NCBI GenBank assembly: GCA_000720845.1
Contig: JODU01000001.1
Coordinates: 186,001-250,000 of the forward strand
Reading direction: 5' to 3'
DNA: 64,000 nucleotides
Source: Kitasatospora aureofaciens
GTDB lineage: Bacteria > Actinomycetota > Actinomycetes > Streptomycetales > Streptomycetaceae
The notes beneath the pieces were generated by a model. It saw only the letters and a program-made list of their open reading frames with translations. It did not search any database and was not told the origin of the DNA. Both the position numbers and the translations under genes were made by a program. Shown here piece after piece: positions 41,349-49,228 of this stretch. How positions within the stretch are numbered: position 1 is the first letter of the stretch; the number at the start of each line of letters is the position of its first letter.

Positions 41349-42355
41349 CGGACCGTCTCCTTGGTCGAGTCGGAGCGGGCGGGAACGCCGGCGCCGCCGG
41401 TGAGGGCGAAGAAGACGTCGTCGAGGTCGGGGGTGTGCACGGTCAGCCCGTCGGCCTCGACGCCCGCGCCGTCGAGGCGGTCGAGGACGGACCGCAGGGC
41501 GCGCTGGCTGCCGTCGCTGGGGATCCGGAGGGTGAGGGAGTCGTCGTCGCCGGTGCCGTCGGACAGTGCCGTGGCGGCGTCGCGGTAGGCGTCGGGGTCG
41601 GTGAAGCGGAGCCGGACGTGCCCGCCCGGGACGAGCCGCTTGAGTTCCTCGGCGGTGCCTTCGGCGGCGATCCGCCCGTCGTGCAGCACGGCGATGCGGT
41701 CGGCGAGTTCGTCGGCCTCCGTCAGGTACTGGGTGGTGAGGAAGACGGTGACGCCGCCGGTGACGAGTTCGCGGATGATCTGCCACATGTTGTGGCGGGA
41801 GCGGGGGTCGAGGCCGGTGGTGGGCTCGTCGAGGAAGATGACCCGGGGGCTGCCGACCAGGGTCATGGCGATGTCGAGGCGGCGCTTCATGCCGCCGGAG
41901 TAGGTGGAGGCGGGCTTCTTCGCGGCCTCGGTGAGGCCGAAGCGTTCCAGCAGGTCGGCGGCGATCCGCTTGCCCTCGCGCCGGGGGATCAGGTGCAGGT
42001 CCGCCATGAGGAGCATGTTCTCCTCGCCGGTGATCAGACCGTCCACGGCCGAGAACTGCCCGGTGACACCGATGGCGCCGCGCACGGCCTGCGGGGCGGT
42101 GGCGAGGTCGTGGCCCGCCACCCGGACCTCTCCGCCGTCGGCGCAGACGAGGGTGGAGAGGATCTGGACCGTGGTGGTCTTGCCGGCGCCGTTCGGTCCG
42201 AGCAGCGCGAACACGGACCCGGCCGGGATGCGCAGGTCGATGCCGTCGAGGACGGTCTTGTCGCCGTACGACTTGCGCAGACCCACAGCGGAGACGGCGG
42301 CGGACGCCTGCGGACCGGCTCCTGAGCTGGTCGTGGGCATGACAGATGAAGGCAT
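41345..42355 (-). CDS. ABC transporter ATP-binding protein (DrrA-like)
   Basis: A 336-aa ATPase of the daunorubicin-resistance (DrrA) family. Walker A GPNGAGKTTT, Q-loop VTGQFSAVDG, signature YSGGMKRRLD, Walker B VIFLDEPTTGLDP and the DrrA-specific C-terminal domain (LTVHTPDLDDVFFALTG) are present. It works with the coupled permease. Upstream lie DUF4097 and RHH regulator genes on the same strand, so the four genes may be one operon. Confidence 0.92.
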   Translation of the reverse strand: MPSSVMPTTSSGAGPQASAAVSAVGLRKSYGDKTVLDGIDLRIPAGSVFALLGPNGAGKTTTVQILSTLVCADGGEVRVAGHDLATAPQAVRGAIGVTGQFSAVDGLITGEENMLLMADLHLIPRREGKRIAADLLERFGLTEAAKKPASTYSGGMKRRLDIAMTLVGSPRVIFLDEPTTGLDPRSRHNMWQIIRELVTGGVTVFLTTQYLTEADELADRIAVLHDGRIAAEGTAEELKRLVPGGHVRLRFTDPDAYRDAATALSDGTGDDDSLTLRIPSDGSQRALRSVLDRLDGAGVEADGLTVHTPDLDDVFFALTGGAGVPARSDSTKETVR

Positions 42356-42449
42356 GGAGCCCTCCCGTTCGAGGGGTGACGGATCAGAGGCGGCAGAGGG
42401 ACGACAAGAGGGGGACGGGTGTGAGGTGCCCGGTGGGAAGGGCGAGCGC

Positions 42450-43292
42450 TCAGCCCTTGGCGCGGCGGACGTCGATGTTGCCGTAGCGGGTGCGGGCGTG
42501 GACCTTCACGGTCTCCTCGGTCGCGGCGGGGCCGCCGGACGCGGTGAGGGTGTTGCGCACCTGCCCGCCGCTGGACTGGGCGTCGAGCCAGGCGGCCGTG
42601 CCCTCGCGGACGCCGACCTGGATGGCACCGTAGGAGGTCTCCAGCCGGATCTCGCCGCGGGCCACCTCGTCCACCCGCAGGGTGCCGTGGGCGGTGGTGG
42701 CGGTGAGCGAGGCCTCGGCGCGGGTGACGTTGATGTCGCCGTTGGCGTTCTTCACCCGCAGGTCGCCGAGTGCGACGCCCACGGTGGTGGAGCCGTGCGA
42801 GTTCTTCAGTACCGCGGGACCGTCGATGACGCCGACGCGCACGCTGCCGGAGCTGGTGGTGATCTCGGCCGAGCCCTCGACCCGGTCCACGGTGACCGAG
42901 CCGTGGGAGGCGTTGAGCTGGAGCGGCCCGGTCGTGTCCAGGCGGACGTCACCGCCCGGGGTCTTCACCCGGACCTCGCCGAGCCGGCCCTCGCCGAGGA
43001 CCTGGGCCCAGGAGCCGTCCATGTCAACCCGCGAGCCGGCGGGCAGTTCCACCGTCACGTCGACGGTGCCGGTGGGGCCGATCAGGCGGCGCTCCTTCGT
43101 ACTGATCGTCAGGACGCCGCTCGCGTAGGAGACCTCGGTCTGCTCGGCGGCCCGTACGTCCTTGTCGCGCTGGGGGTCGCCGGGTCGCACCTCGACGACC
43201 GTGTCGAGCCGGTCGCCCGCGCTGAACCGGATGGAACCGGCGCCCACGTGGGCGGTCACCGCGATGGGTCCGGGAGTGTCGAAAGAAGGCAT
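42450..43292 (-). CDS. DUF4097 family beta-helix protein, copy 2
   Basis: A 280-aa beta-helix protein with repeated GSxxVxxxxGxxxI turns (GSVTVDRVEGSAEITTSSGS, VRVGVIDGPAVLKNSHGSTT). It is similar to the copy at 27.3 kb but longer at the C-terminus (AAWLDAQSSGGQVRNTL). No signal peptide. It lies 95 nt upstream of the exporter ATPase, on the same strand, and may act with the exporter as a sensor or surface-independent scaffold; the role is unknown. The regulator gene stands 114 nt upstream. Confidence 0.8.
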   Translation of the reverse strand: MPSFDTPGPIAVTAHVGAGSIRFSAGDRLDTVVEVRPGDPQRDKDVRAAEQTEVSYASGVLTISTKERRLIGPTGTVDVTVELPAGSRVDMDGSWAQVLGEGRLGEVRVKTPGGDVRLDTTGPLQLNASHGSVTVDRVEGSAEITTSSGSVRVGVIDGPAVLKNSHGSTTVGVALGDLRVKNANGDINVTRAEASLTATTAHGTLRVDEVARGEIRLETSYGAIQVGVREGTAAWLDAQSSGGQVRNTLTASGGPAATEETVKVHARTRYGNIDVRRAKG

Positions 43293-43406
43293 GGCTGTAC
43301 CGTCCTCGTGAGTCCGTGGGGTGTCCCCGCTGGTGGGACATGGCGTGAGCGCTGTGCTGTGCTTGGTTCTCCGGGCCCGGTGCGGGCCGGGGGCGAGTGC
43401 GGGTGG

Positions 43407-43928
43407 CTAGCGCACCCAGCCGGTGAAGCTCTGCCCGACGGTGCGCGCCCGCTCCGGCGCGGGTGGGGCGCCGCCGCCGTCGACGGCGGCCGACACGGCC
43501 CGCACCAGCCAGGCGTTGACCGACAGTCCCTCGCGGCTCGCGGCCTCCTCGGCCCGCGTCTTGAGGTGGGCCGGCAGCCGCAGGTTGACCCGGGCGGTGC
43601 CGCCCTCGTCACCTTCGGCGGGTGCCGGTGCCGGCGCCTTGAACGTCTCGACCGGCGCGACGTGCTCCGCGGCGCCGGTGTCGGCGGGCGGCAGCGTCAC
43701 CACGAAGTCGGGTTCGAGCCCGCGCAGCCGTACGTCGACCGAACCGGGGGCCAGTTCGCGGGTGATCTCGTCCATCGCGGCGGAGAGCACGTTGAGCATG
43801 GTCAGCCGGGTCGCCGAGTCCAGCGGAGCGATGAGCCGCTCGGCCAGCTCACGGGATTCCCGGCCACCGGCTTCGGCGGCCACCGCGAGTTCCCGGCGGA
43901 GTGTGTCGACGTACGGGGTGAGGTCCAT
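43407..43928 (-). CDS. RHH (Arc/HicB-like) regulator of the exporter operon
   Basis: A 173-aa protein. The N-terminal 90 residues are helical and dimer-like (YVDTLRRELAVAAEAGGRES, then LIAPLDSATRLTMLNVLSAA). Residues about 115-155 form a ribbon-helix-helix (TARVNLRLPAHLKTRAEEAA, then REGLSVNAWLVRAVSAA), of the kind annotated as HicB-type antitoxin, but no HicA toxin is nearby. ATG 43928 has no ribosome site; a TTGTGG-N17-TATGAC promoter (43954-43982) is overlapped by a perfect inverted repeat, indicating autoregulation. It likely controls the DUF4097-ABC genes. Confidence 0.78.
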   Translation of the reverse strand: MDLTPYVDTLRRELAVAAEAGGRESRELAERLIAPLDSATRLTMLNVLSAAMDEITRELAPGSVDVRLRGLEPDFVVTLPPADTGAAEHVAPVETFKAPAPAPAEGDEGGTARVNLRLPAHLKTRAEEAASREGLSVNAWLVRAVSAAVDGGGAPPAPERARTVGQSFTGWVR

Positions 43929-43958
43929 GACGCCATGATGGCACCACGATGGCGTCAT
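43927..43958 (-). promoter_or_regulatory. Perfect inverted repeat operator at the RHH regulator start
   Basis: ATGACGCCAT (43927-43936) and ATGGCGTCAT (43949-43958) are exact reverse complements with a 12-bp spacer containing GATGGCACCAC. The repeat covers the start codon and most of the -10 element of the regulator gene. Confidence 0.65.
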
Positions 43959-43982
43959 ACGCAAGCCGTACTGGCGCCACAA
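43954..43982 (-). promoter_or_regulatory. Promoter of the RHH regulator/exporter operon
   Basis: TTGTGG (43977-43982) and TATGAC (43954-43959) with a 17-nt spacer on the minus strand. The implied transcript has a leader of under 20 nt and no ribosome site. Confidence 0.5.
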
Positions 43983-44040
43983 TCGCGTGGCACCGAAGGA
44001 CAGCCCTCCGACCTGCGGAAATGCCGCCCAAATGAGTGGC

Positions 44041-44074
44041 GCCGCCGCGATGCCACCAGTGACATCGCGGCGGC
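44041..44074 (-). terminator. Terminator after carbonic anhydrase gene
   Basis: GCCGCCGCGATG and CATCGCGGCGGC form a perfect 12-bp stem with a 10-nt loop, 15 nt beyond the carbonic anhydrase stop codon. Confidence 0.8.
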
Positions 44075-44088
44075 ACCAGTGAGGTCGG

Positions 44089-44712
44089 CTACTCCGGGAG
44101 CCCGTGGGCCGCCACGCGCTTCACCGTTCCGCCGGCCAGGCGGTAGGACAGGCCGACGACCGCGCACCGGCCGGCGGCCACCTCGGCCGCCAGCAGCGCC
44201 GAGCGCCCCACCAGCCCGTCGACGCTCCGGCGGATGTGCTCGTCCACGAACTCGTCGATCTCCGTGCGCCCCAGGGCGCGCGCCGCGAGCACGCTCGGGA
44301 TCACCCGCTCCACCACGTCCCCGAGGTAACCGGCCGGCGCCGTGCCGCCGTGCACGGTCTCGGCGGCCGCGGTGACCGCGCCGCAGGAGTCGTGCCCGAG
44401 CACCACCACGAGCGGTGCGCCCAGCACGTCGACGCCGTACTCGACACTGCCCAGCACCTCCGCGCCCGCCACATGGCCGGCCGTCCGCACCACGAACAGG
44501 TCGCCCAGCCCCCGGTCGAAGATGATCTCGGCCGCGAGCCGCGAGTCCGAGCAGCCGAAGAGCACCGCGAACGGATGCTGACGCGGGGCCAGCTCCGACC
44601 GGCGGTCGGCGTCCTGGTTGGGGTGCAGGCGGTCACCGCTCACGAAGCGGGCGTTGCCCTGGAGCAGCGCCGCGTAGGCCTCGGCGGGGGAGGAAGGGGT
44701 CAGATCAGGCAT
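44089..44712 (-). CDS. Beta-class carbonic anhydrase
   Basis: Interconverts CO2 and bicarbonate in the cytoplasm. The 207-aa protein has all four zinc-site residues: Cys54 and Asp56 in GCSDSR, and His107 and Cys110 in GHDSCGAV. The SDSR and RTAGH stretches are typical of the family. The ATG at 44712 begins MPDLTPSSPAEAY. It stands alone between the RHH regulator and a PAP2-type gene. Confidence 0.95.
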   Translation of the reverse strand: MPDLTPSSPAEAYAALLQGNARFVSGDRLHPNQDADRRSELAPRQHPFAVLFGCSDSRLAAEIIFDRGLGDLFVVRTAGHVAGAEVLGSVEYGVDVLGAPLVVVLGHDSCGAVTAAAETVHGGTAPAGYLGDVVERVIPSVLAARALGRTEIDEFVDEHIRRSVDGLVGRSALLAAEVAAGRCAVVGLSYRLAGGTVKRVAAHGLPE

Positions 44713-44876
44713 GGGTGCACGGTACCGGCCGGGTGACCGGGTGACCGGGTGCCTCGGCGCCACGCCGGTGGCGGTCCCGGCGCGGGCGGCTGTCCGGCCC
44801 TCGGGTCCGGAGCCCGCGGCATCCGACGAGATGCGAACTCCCGCGATCGGCCGACGGGCGGGGCCGGGCCGGTCGC

Positions 44877-46226
44877 TCAGGCCGCCTCCAGTTGCGGTTC
44901 CGGCCGCGCCGGCGGCGTCACGGTCGCCGGTTCCCAGCCCTTCGCGGTCCGTACGTAGCCGTGGATCACCGAGGCCATCGCCAGCAGCAGGAGCGGCCCG
45001 AAGACCCACGGGTGCCGGGCCATCTCCAGCGACAGGTAGCGCGTCGACACCAGGATCGCGGTGAACACCAGCGCCCCGTGGGCGACCAGCAGGCTGCCCG
45101 ACCGGTCCCAGCCGCGGTCCAGGGCGCGCAGCCCCGCCTCGACCGTGACCGCGAAGACCACGCCGGCGACGAGGTCGATGGCGTAGTGGTAGCCGAACCC
45201 CAGCGTCGCGGTGAGCGTGGCGACCAGCCAGAAGGTCCCTGCCCAGCGAAGGGCGCGCGGGCCCTTGCGGGAGTGGATGAAGATCACGGTGGCCCACGCC
45301 GTGTGCAGGCTGGGCATGCAGTTGCGGGGGGTGACCCCGTCGTACGTGAACGGGTGCGGCGGGCCGATCGGCGGGAGCGTGTGCGGCCACAGGTCGGCGA
45401 TGGCCCACTCCGCGCCGCCGGTGCCGAAGGCGCCGGTGCCGTAGGCGAAGACCGGCCCGACCACCGGGAAGACCATGTAGATGCCCGGCCCGAGCAGACC
45501 GATCAGCAGGAAGGTGCGGACCAGGTGGTGGCGCGGGAACCGGCGCTCGGCACCCACCTTGCGCAGTTGGTACAGCGCGACCACGACCGCGGCCACCGCG
45601 AGCTGGACGTAGACCCAGTCCAGTATGTGCTCACCGACCGGGCCCGTGGCCTGGACGGCGCGTCCCACCAGCCACGACGGGTTCCCCAGCGCGTGGTCGG
45701 CGGTCGCCACGTACGGGTCGAGCACGTCCGGACGCGTCTTCGACGTGATCAGCAGCCAGGCGTCGCCCGTCTTGCGCCCGGCCACCAGCAGGAGACCGAG
45801 CCCGACGCCCTTCAGCAGCAGGATCCGCTCGGGTCCGGTGCGTCGCGTCACGGCGACTGCCCCGCAGCCCAGGACCACCCACAGCGCGCCGTTGCCGAAG
45901 GAGTGGCTGCCGGACGCGGTGGCGTCCGCCGCCCACCGCACCAGCGCGACGGCGAGGTCGATGCCGACCGCGACGGCCGCCGCGGCGAACCGCTGCCGCC
46001 AGGTCAGGACCACCATGGTCAGCGCCAGACCGGCGTAGAGCAGGGGCCCCGAGGCGGGGGCGAACACCAGCTCCTTGGCCTGGTTGGTCATCGGCCCCGG
46101 CAGCCCGTAGCGGCGCGCGGCGATCTCCAGGGCTATGAGGAACGCGAGGGTCGCCGCACCCGCCACGGCCCAGAGTCCCGCCCGCGTCCCGCCCCTGGGT
46201 ATTCGCGGAGTTTCCCGTGATGACAT
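44877..46226 (-). CDS. PAP2-superfamily polytopic membrane protein (AUR1/Ipt1-like)
   Basis: A 449-aa membrane protein with about 12 helices. The phosphatase motifs lie in the C-terminal half: CMPSLHTAWA (His is the catalytic residue) and GYHYAIDLVAG, as in inositol-phosphoceramide synthase-like PAP2_3 proteins. The N-terminal half holds about five extra helices of unknown role. It would act on a lipid phosphate or transfer a lipid head group at the membrane. Start ATG 46226; the ribosome site is weak. Confidence 0.83.
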   Translation of the reverse strand: MSSRETPRIPRGGTRAGLWAVAGAATLAFLIALEIAARRYGLPGPMTNQAKELVFAPASGPLLYAGLALTMVVLTWRQRFAAAAVAVGIDLAVALVRWAADATASGSHSFGNGALWVVLGCGAVAVTRRTGPERILLLKGVGLGLLLVAGRKTGDAWLLITSKTRPDVLDPYVATADHALGNPSWLVGRAVQATGPVGEHILDWVYVQLAVAAVVVALYQLRKVGAERRFPRHHLVRTFLLIGLLGPGIYMVFPVVGPVFAYGTGAFGTGGAEWAIADLWPHTLPPIGPPHPFTYDGVTPRNCMPSLHTAWATVIFIHSRKGPRALRWAGTFWLVATLTATLGFGYHYAIDLVAGVVFAVTVEAGLRALDRGWDRSGSLLVAHGALVFTAILVSTRYLSLEMARHPWVFGPLLLLAMASVIHGYVRTAKGWEPATVTPPARPEPQLEAA

Positions 46227-46244
46227 GCACAGGAAACTAGCCCA

Positions 46245-46865
46245 TCAGTGTCGGAGTTCCGGCTGCCAGGTGAAGCCGTCCGGGTCGTCGAACGGGCGGG
46301 TGCCGCCGGAGACGACGAGACGGTGCGAGCCGGTGCCCTCGGCGGACACGCCCGCGACCTTGGCGAGGGCCCGGCGCTTGTAGAGGGAGAGCTTGACGGC
46401 GCCCGGGCCGGTGGCGAACTCGACGTACTTCCCGCCGAAGCTCTTGCCCACGGTCAGGCCCTGCTCCACGTAGAACCGCTTGGTGGCCTTGACGTCCTCG
46501 ACGCCCAGGAGGAGCACGATCTCGTCGACGTCGCGGGTGACCGGGGCGGTGTCCTTCTTCGCCGAGGTCGCGATCTGCCAGACCGTGCCGTCCGGCGCCT
46601 GGACGACCCCGCCGTAGCCCCACAGCGACTTCGCGGCGGGCTTGAGGACGGTGGCGCCGGCGTCGACGGCGGCGGTGAACAGCGCGTCGACGTTGCCGGG
46701 CTGAGCCACCACGAGCGACAGCGTGAAGCCGCGGAACCCGCTCGTCGGGGAGGCGGAGGCGCGGACCCGCACCCGCGATCCGTCGAGTCCGAAGGCGTCG
46801 GCGTAGAAGCGGGCGGCGGCCTCGGTGTCGGCCACCTCGAGGGTGACGGAGTCGATGGAGTTCAT
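46245..46865 (-). CDS. VOC (glyoxalase/bleomycin-resistance) family protein
   Basis: A 206-aa protein with two tandem betaalphabetabetabeta modules: one from SVTLEVADTEAAARFYADAF to PDGTVWQIATS, the other from DEIVLLLGVEDVKATKRFYV to DPDGFTWQPEL. The metal ligands of glyoxalase I are not all visible, so it may be a binding protein rather than an enzyme. ATG 46865. Divergent from the TerD gene. Confidence 0.85.
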   Translation of the reverse strand: MNSIDSVTLEVADTEAAARFYADAFGLDGSRVRVRASASPTSGFRGFTLSLVVAQPGNVDALFTAAVDAGATVLKPAAKSLWGYGGVVQAPDGTVWQIATSAKKDTAPVTRDVDEIVLLLGVEDVKATKRFYVEQGLTVGKSFGGKYVEFATGPGAVKLSLYKRRALAKVAGVSAEGTGSHRLVVSGGTRPFDDPDGFTWQPELRH

Positions 46866-46995
46866 GTCCTCGACGGTATGGGCGGCCGGGCCCGCGGTGC
46901 TTCTCGAAAACTGACCGGCCGCCCCGCCCTGCCGAAACGTTCCGGCGCCAGGCAGACTCTGCGGCACAGGCACGACCCACGGAGGATGACCACAC

Positions 46996-47580
46996 ATGAT
47001 CACGCTCACCAAGGAAGGCGGCCCCGCCGACCTGGACGGAGTGACCCACCTGTCCATCGGCGTCTCCTGGGACCCCACGGCCGGCAGCAGCGGCGGAGTG
47101 CTCGGCAAGCTGCGGCGCAAGACCGGCACCGACCTCGACCTGATCGCCGTCGCCCTCCAGGGCGGGGACCCGGTACGGCTCGCCGGCCTCGACTCGCTCG
47201 ACCCGATGGGCAACGGCTCGCTGCTGCACAGCGGCGACAACCAGACCGGCCACGGGGACGGGGACGACGAGACGGTGACCGTCGAGTTCGCGCGGCTCCC
47301 GAGCGCCATCACGTCGATCGTCTTCGTCGCCGCCGCGTACAAGAAGGGGAGCTCCTTCCAGAAGGCGCGCAACATCAGCTTCAAGGTCTACGACGCCACC
47401 GGCGGCAGCACGGAGCAGGTCGCCGACATCTGGCCCAGCCTGCTGAGCCAGGACAACGGCTGCGCCGTGGCCAAGGCGGTACGGGCCGGGGGCGGCTGGA
47501 AGCTGGAGGTCGTCAACGAGACGGGCAAGATCAAGCAGGGCGACGAGCACGCCCTGATGCGCTTCGCCGTCAGCAAGTAG
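46996..47580 (+). CDS. TerD-family Ca2+-binding stress protein
   Basis: A 194-aa protein of the tellurium-resistance TerD family. The pattern is ITLTKEGGP at the start, IGVSWDP, DLDLIAVAL, LLHSGDNQTGHGDGDDETVT with the acidic calcium sites, and VFVAAAYKKG. It is cytoplasmic and linked in Streptomyces to stress and development. GGAGG lies upstream of the ATG. The other ter genes are not adjacent. Confidence 0.92.
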   Translation: MITLTKEGGPADLDGVTHLSIGVSWDPTAGSSGGVLGKLRRKTGTDLDLIAVALQGGDPVRLAGLDSLDPMGNGSLLHSGDNQTGHGDGDDETVTVEFARLPSAITSIVFVAAAYKKGSSFQKARNISFKVYDATGGSTEQVADIWPSLLSQDNGCAVAKAVRAGGGWKLEVVNETGKIKQGDEHALMRFAVSK

Positions 47581-47649
47581 TACGGCCTGACGGCGGACGC
47601 CCGCCCCCGCCGCCGGAGCCGAGCCCCACACACCGCCGGTACCGGGTCC

Positions 47650-48381
47650 TCACGCGCCGCCGGCCCACGCGTCCGGTCGCGGGGCCAGCACGGCGCGGAC
47701 CACCTCGGCGGACGAGGCCGTCACGTCGGCCGCGAAACGGCGCCGCCCGACGCCGAGCCGGCGCAGCCCCGCGCCGTGGTCGGCGACGACGACCAGGGTG
47801 GCCGCGAGGAGGAGCAGCCGCCACAGGGCCATCACGGGGCGGCGTGTCACGGCGGGGAGTTCGGCCAGCGAGTCGTGCAGCCGCTCGCAGTGGAAGGGGA
47901 CGTGGCGCCGTTCGTCGGCCAGGATCCGGCCCGCCACCTCCGACGTCAGCGCGTCGTCGGTGCCGTCCCGCAGGGCGCGGTAGTAGCGCAGCGCCACGAC
48001 CTCGGCGATCATCAGCACCAGCAGTTCCGTGCGCAGGCCCAGCAGCCGCCGCAGCCGCACGAAGGCGGTGTCGCTCCAGTGGCCGCTCAGCGTCGGCCGG
48101 CCGCCGGCCTCCAGCAGCCGGGCGAGGAGCCGGGCGTGGTTCTGCTCCTCGGCGACGAACAGCCGCACCGCCCGCGCGTAGTCGGCGTCGCCCGCCTCGT
48201 CCGCCTTGGCGACGAGGTTCGCCCCGTCACCGTCCTCGCCGACCTGGAAGCGCTGGATGCCGGCCCACACCGCCCGGTGCAGTACGGCGCCGCGCGCCCA
48301 GTCCGGATCGCCCTGCGCCGCTCTGCGCTCACGCTCGTCCTCGAACCGCCGTGTCCACTTGGCGAACCCGTCCGCAGCCAC
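47650..48381 (-). CDS. Ferritin-like di-iron domain protein
   Basis: A 243-aa helical protein with two metal-binding pairs on a four-helix bundle: AEEQNHARLLARLL near residue 98 and DERRHVPFHCERL near 180, each ExxH-like, plus Glu in MIAEVVALRYY. A hydrophobic C-terminal segment (LWRLLLLAATLVVVADHGA) could be a membrane anchor. The start is GTG 48381 with GAGAGGGG upstream. Actinobacterial members are annotated simply as ferritin-like; role unknown. Confidence 0.75.
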   Translation of the reverse strand: MAADGFAKWTRRFEDERERRAAQGDPDWARGAVLHRAVWAGIQRFQVGEDGDGANLVAKADEAGDADYARAVRLFVAEEQNHARLLARLLEAGGRPTLSGHWSDTAFVRLRRLLGLRTELLVLMIAEVVALRYYRALRDGTDDALTSEVAGRILADERRHVPFHCERLHDSLAELPAVTRRPVMALWRLLLLAATLVVVADHGAGLRRLGVGRRRFAADVTASSAEVVRAVLAPRPDAWAGGA

Positions 48382-48633
48382 CGCGCCGCCCCTCTCCGGG
48401 ACACGGCCGCCGTGTCCTGGAAGGGGACGACGCAGCCGGACGCCGAACCGTTCCTCCCCCGGCCCGGCCACCCGTACGGACGTGTCCTTTGTCTCGATAC
48501 GGGGGTGTCGGCGGTGGGTCCCTGGGCGACATCCGCCTGGGCGCCGGGAGAAGTCGGCCGGCGTGCCGGGAATATTCCCCGGGCGACCGATCGGGCCAAG
48601 ATTATCCCCGGCACCCGGCCGATCACGGCGTGC

Positions 48634-48701
48634 TACTGTCGAGGGAAGTTGCAGTTGTGGTTGCCTGAAGGTTTTTTCCGACGGGGTGATCATCGCGGCG
48701 A
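48634..48701 (+). promoter_or_regulatory. Cold-shock gene promoter and conserved 5' leader element, copy 1
   Basis: TACTGT at 48634-48639 is a -10-like box. The block 48648-48701 begins GTTGCAGTTGTGGTTGCC and ends GTGATCATCGCGGCGA; both parts recur in the leader of the second cold-shock gene (62768-62828, opposite strand). The leader of about 105 nt before the ATG is typical of regulated csp mRNAs. Confidence 0.6.
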
Positions 48702-48750
48702 CCGGAGTGCACACAGGGTGGACTCCGAGCACCGTACCGAAGGAGAAAAC

Positions 48751-48954
48751 ATGGCTTCCGGCACCGTGAAGTGGTTCAACGCCGAAAAGGGCTTCGGCTT
48801 CATCGAGCAGGACGGCGGCGGCCCCGACGTCTTCGCCCACTACTCGAACATCAACGCGCAGGGCTTCCGCGAGCTGCTCGAGGGTCAGAAGGTGACCTTC
48901 GACATCGCGCAGGGCCAGAAGGGCCCGACGGCCGAGAACATCACCCCGGCCTGA
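48751..48954 (+). CDS. Cold-shock protein (CspA family), copy 1
   Basis: A 67-aa single OB-fold RNA chaperone that melts RNA hairpins. RNP-1 is KGFGFI (13-18) and RNP-2 is VFAHY (27-31). GAAGGAG lies 5 nt before the ATG. The gene has a conserved leader shared with copy 2 and is followed by a strong terminator and, 275 nt on, a DEAD-box helicase gene, which often works with Csp proteins in cold adaptation. Confidence 0.97.
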   Translation: MASGTVKWFNAEKGFGFIEQDGGGPDVFAHYSNINAQGFRELLEGQKVTFDIAQGQKGPTAENITPA

Positions 48955-48972
48955 CGCTCACGCATACTCCGC

Positions 48973-49008
48973 AGCTGGGGCCCGCACCTTGGGGTGCGGG
49001 CCCCAGCT
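48973..49008 (+). terminator. Terminator after csp copy 1
   Basis: AGCTGGGGCCCGCACC pairs over 16 bp with a TTGG tetraloop, 18 nt past the csp stop codon. It separates the csp mRNA from the helicase gene. Confidence 0.92.
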
Positions 49009-49195
49009 CGCCGCGTTTCCGGGCGCACAGCGCCCCGTCCCGCCGCGCGGGGCACCGACTGCGTCCCGCGCGTTCGCGTCACCCGCGTTCTCCGCAATTC
49101 ATCAATTCTCCCGGTCCACTCGGCGCACCACGCCGAAATCGACCGGGTCGGCTCGTTCTTGCGATTCCCTGCGCCGCTCGTCCGCTGCGGGTCTC

Positions 49196-49218
49196 CCTTG
49201 ATACGTGCCGTATCAAGG
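49196..49218 (+). promoter_or_regulatory. Hairpin sequestering the helicase ribosome-binding site
   Basis: CCTTGATACG and CGTATCAAGG form a perfect 10-bp stem with a 3-nt loop. The 3' arm runs into AAGGAAGG (49215-49222), the Shine-Dalgarno of the helicase ATG at 49229. In RNA it could block translation until opened; as DNA it also resembles a HAIR-like palindrome (CTTGATA-N7-TATCAAG). Confidence 0.55.
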
Positions 49219-49228
49219 AAGGTTCCCC

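Noticed and set aside
43407..43928. HicAB toxin-antitoxin pair
   Set aside because: The RHH protein resembles HicB-type antitoxins, but there is no small HicA-like gene on either side. A regulator of the exporter operon is more likely.
49198..49216. HAIR operator for HspR at the helicase
   Set aside because: The CTTGATA-N7-TATCAAG palindrome matches only five of seven consensus positions in each arm. Kept only as an alternative to the ribosome-site hairpin.
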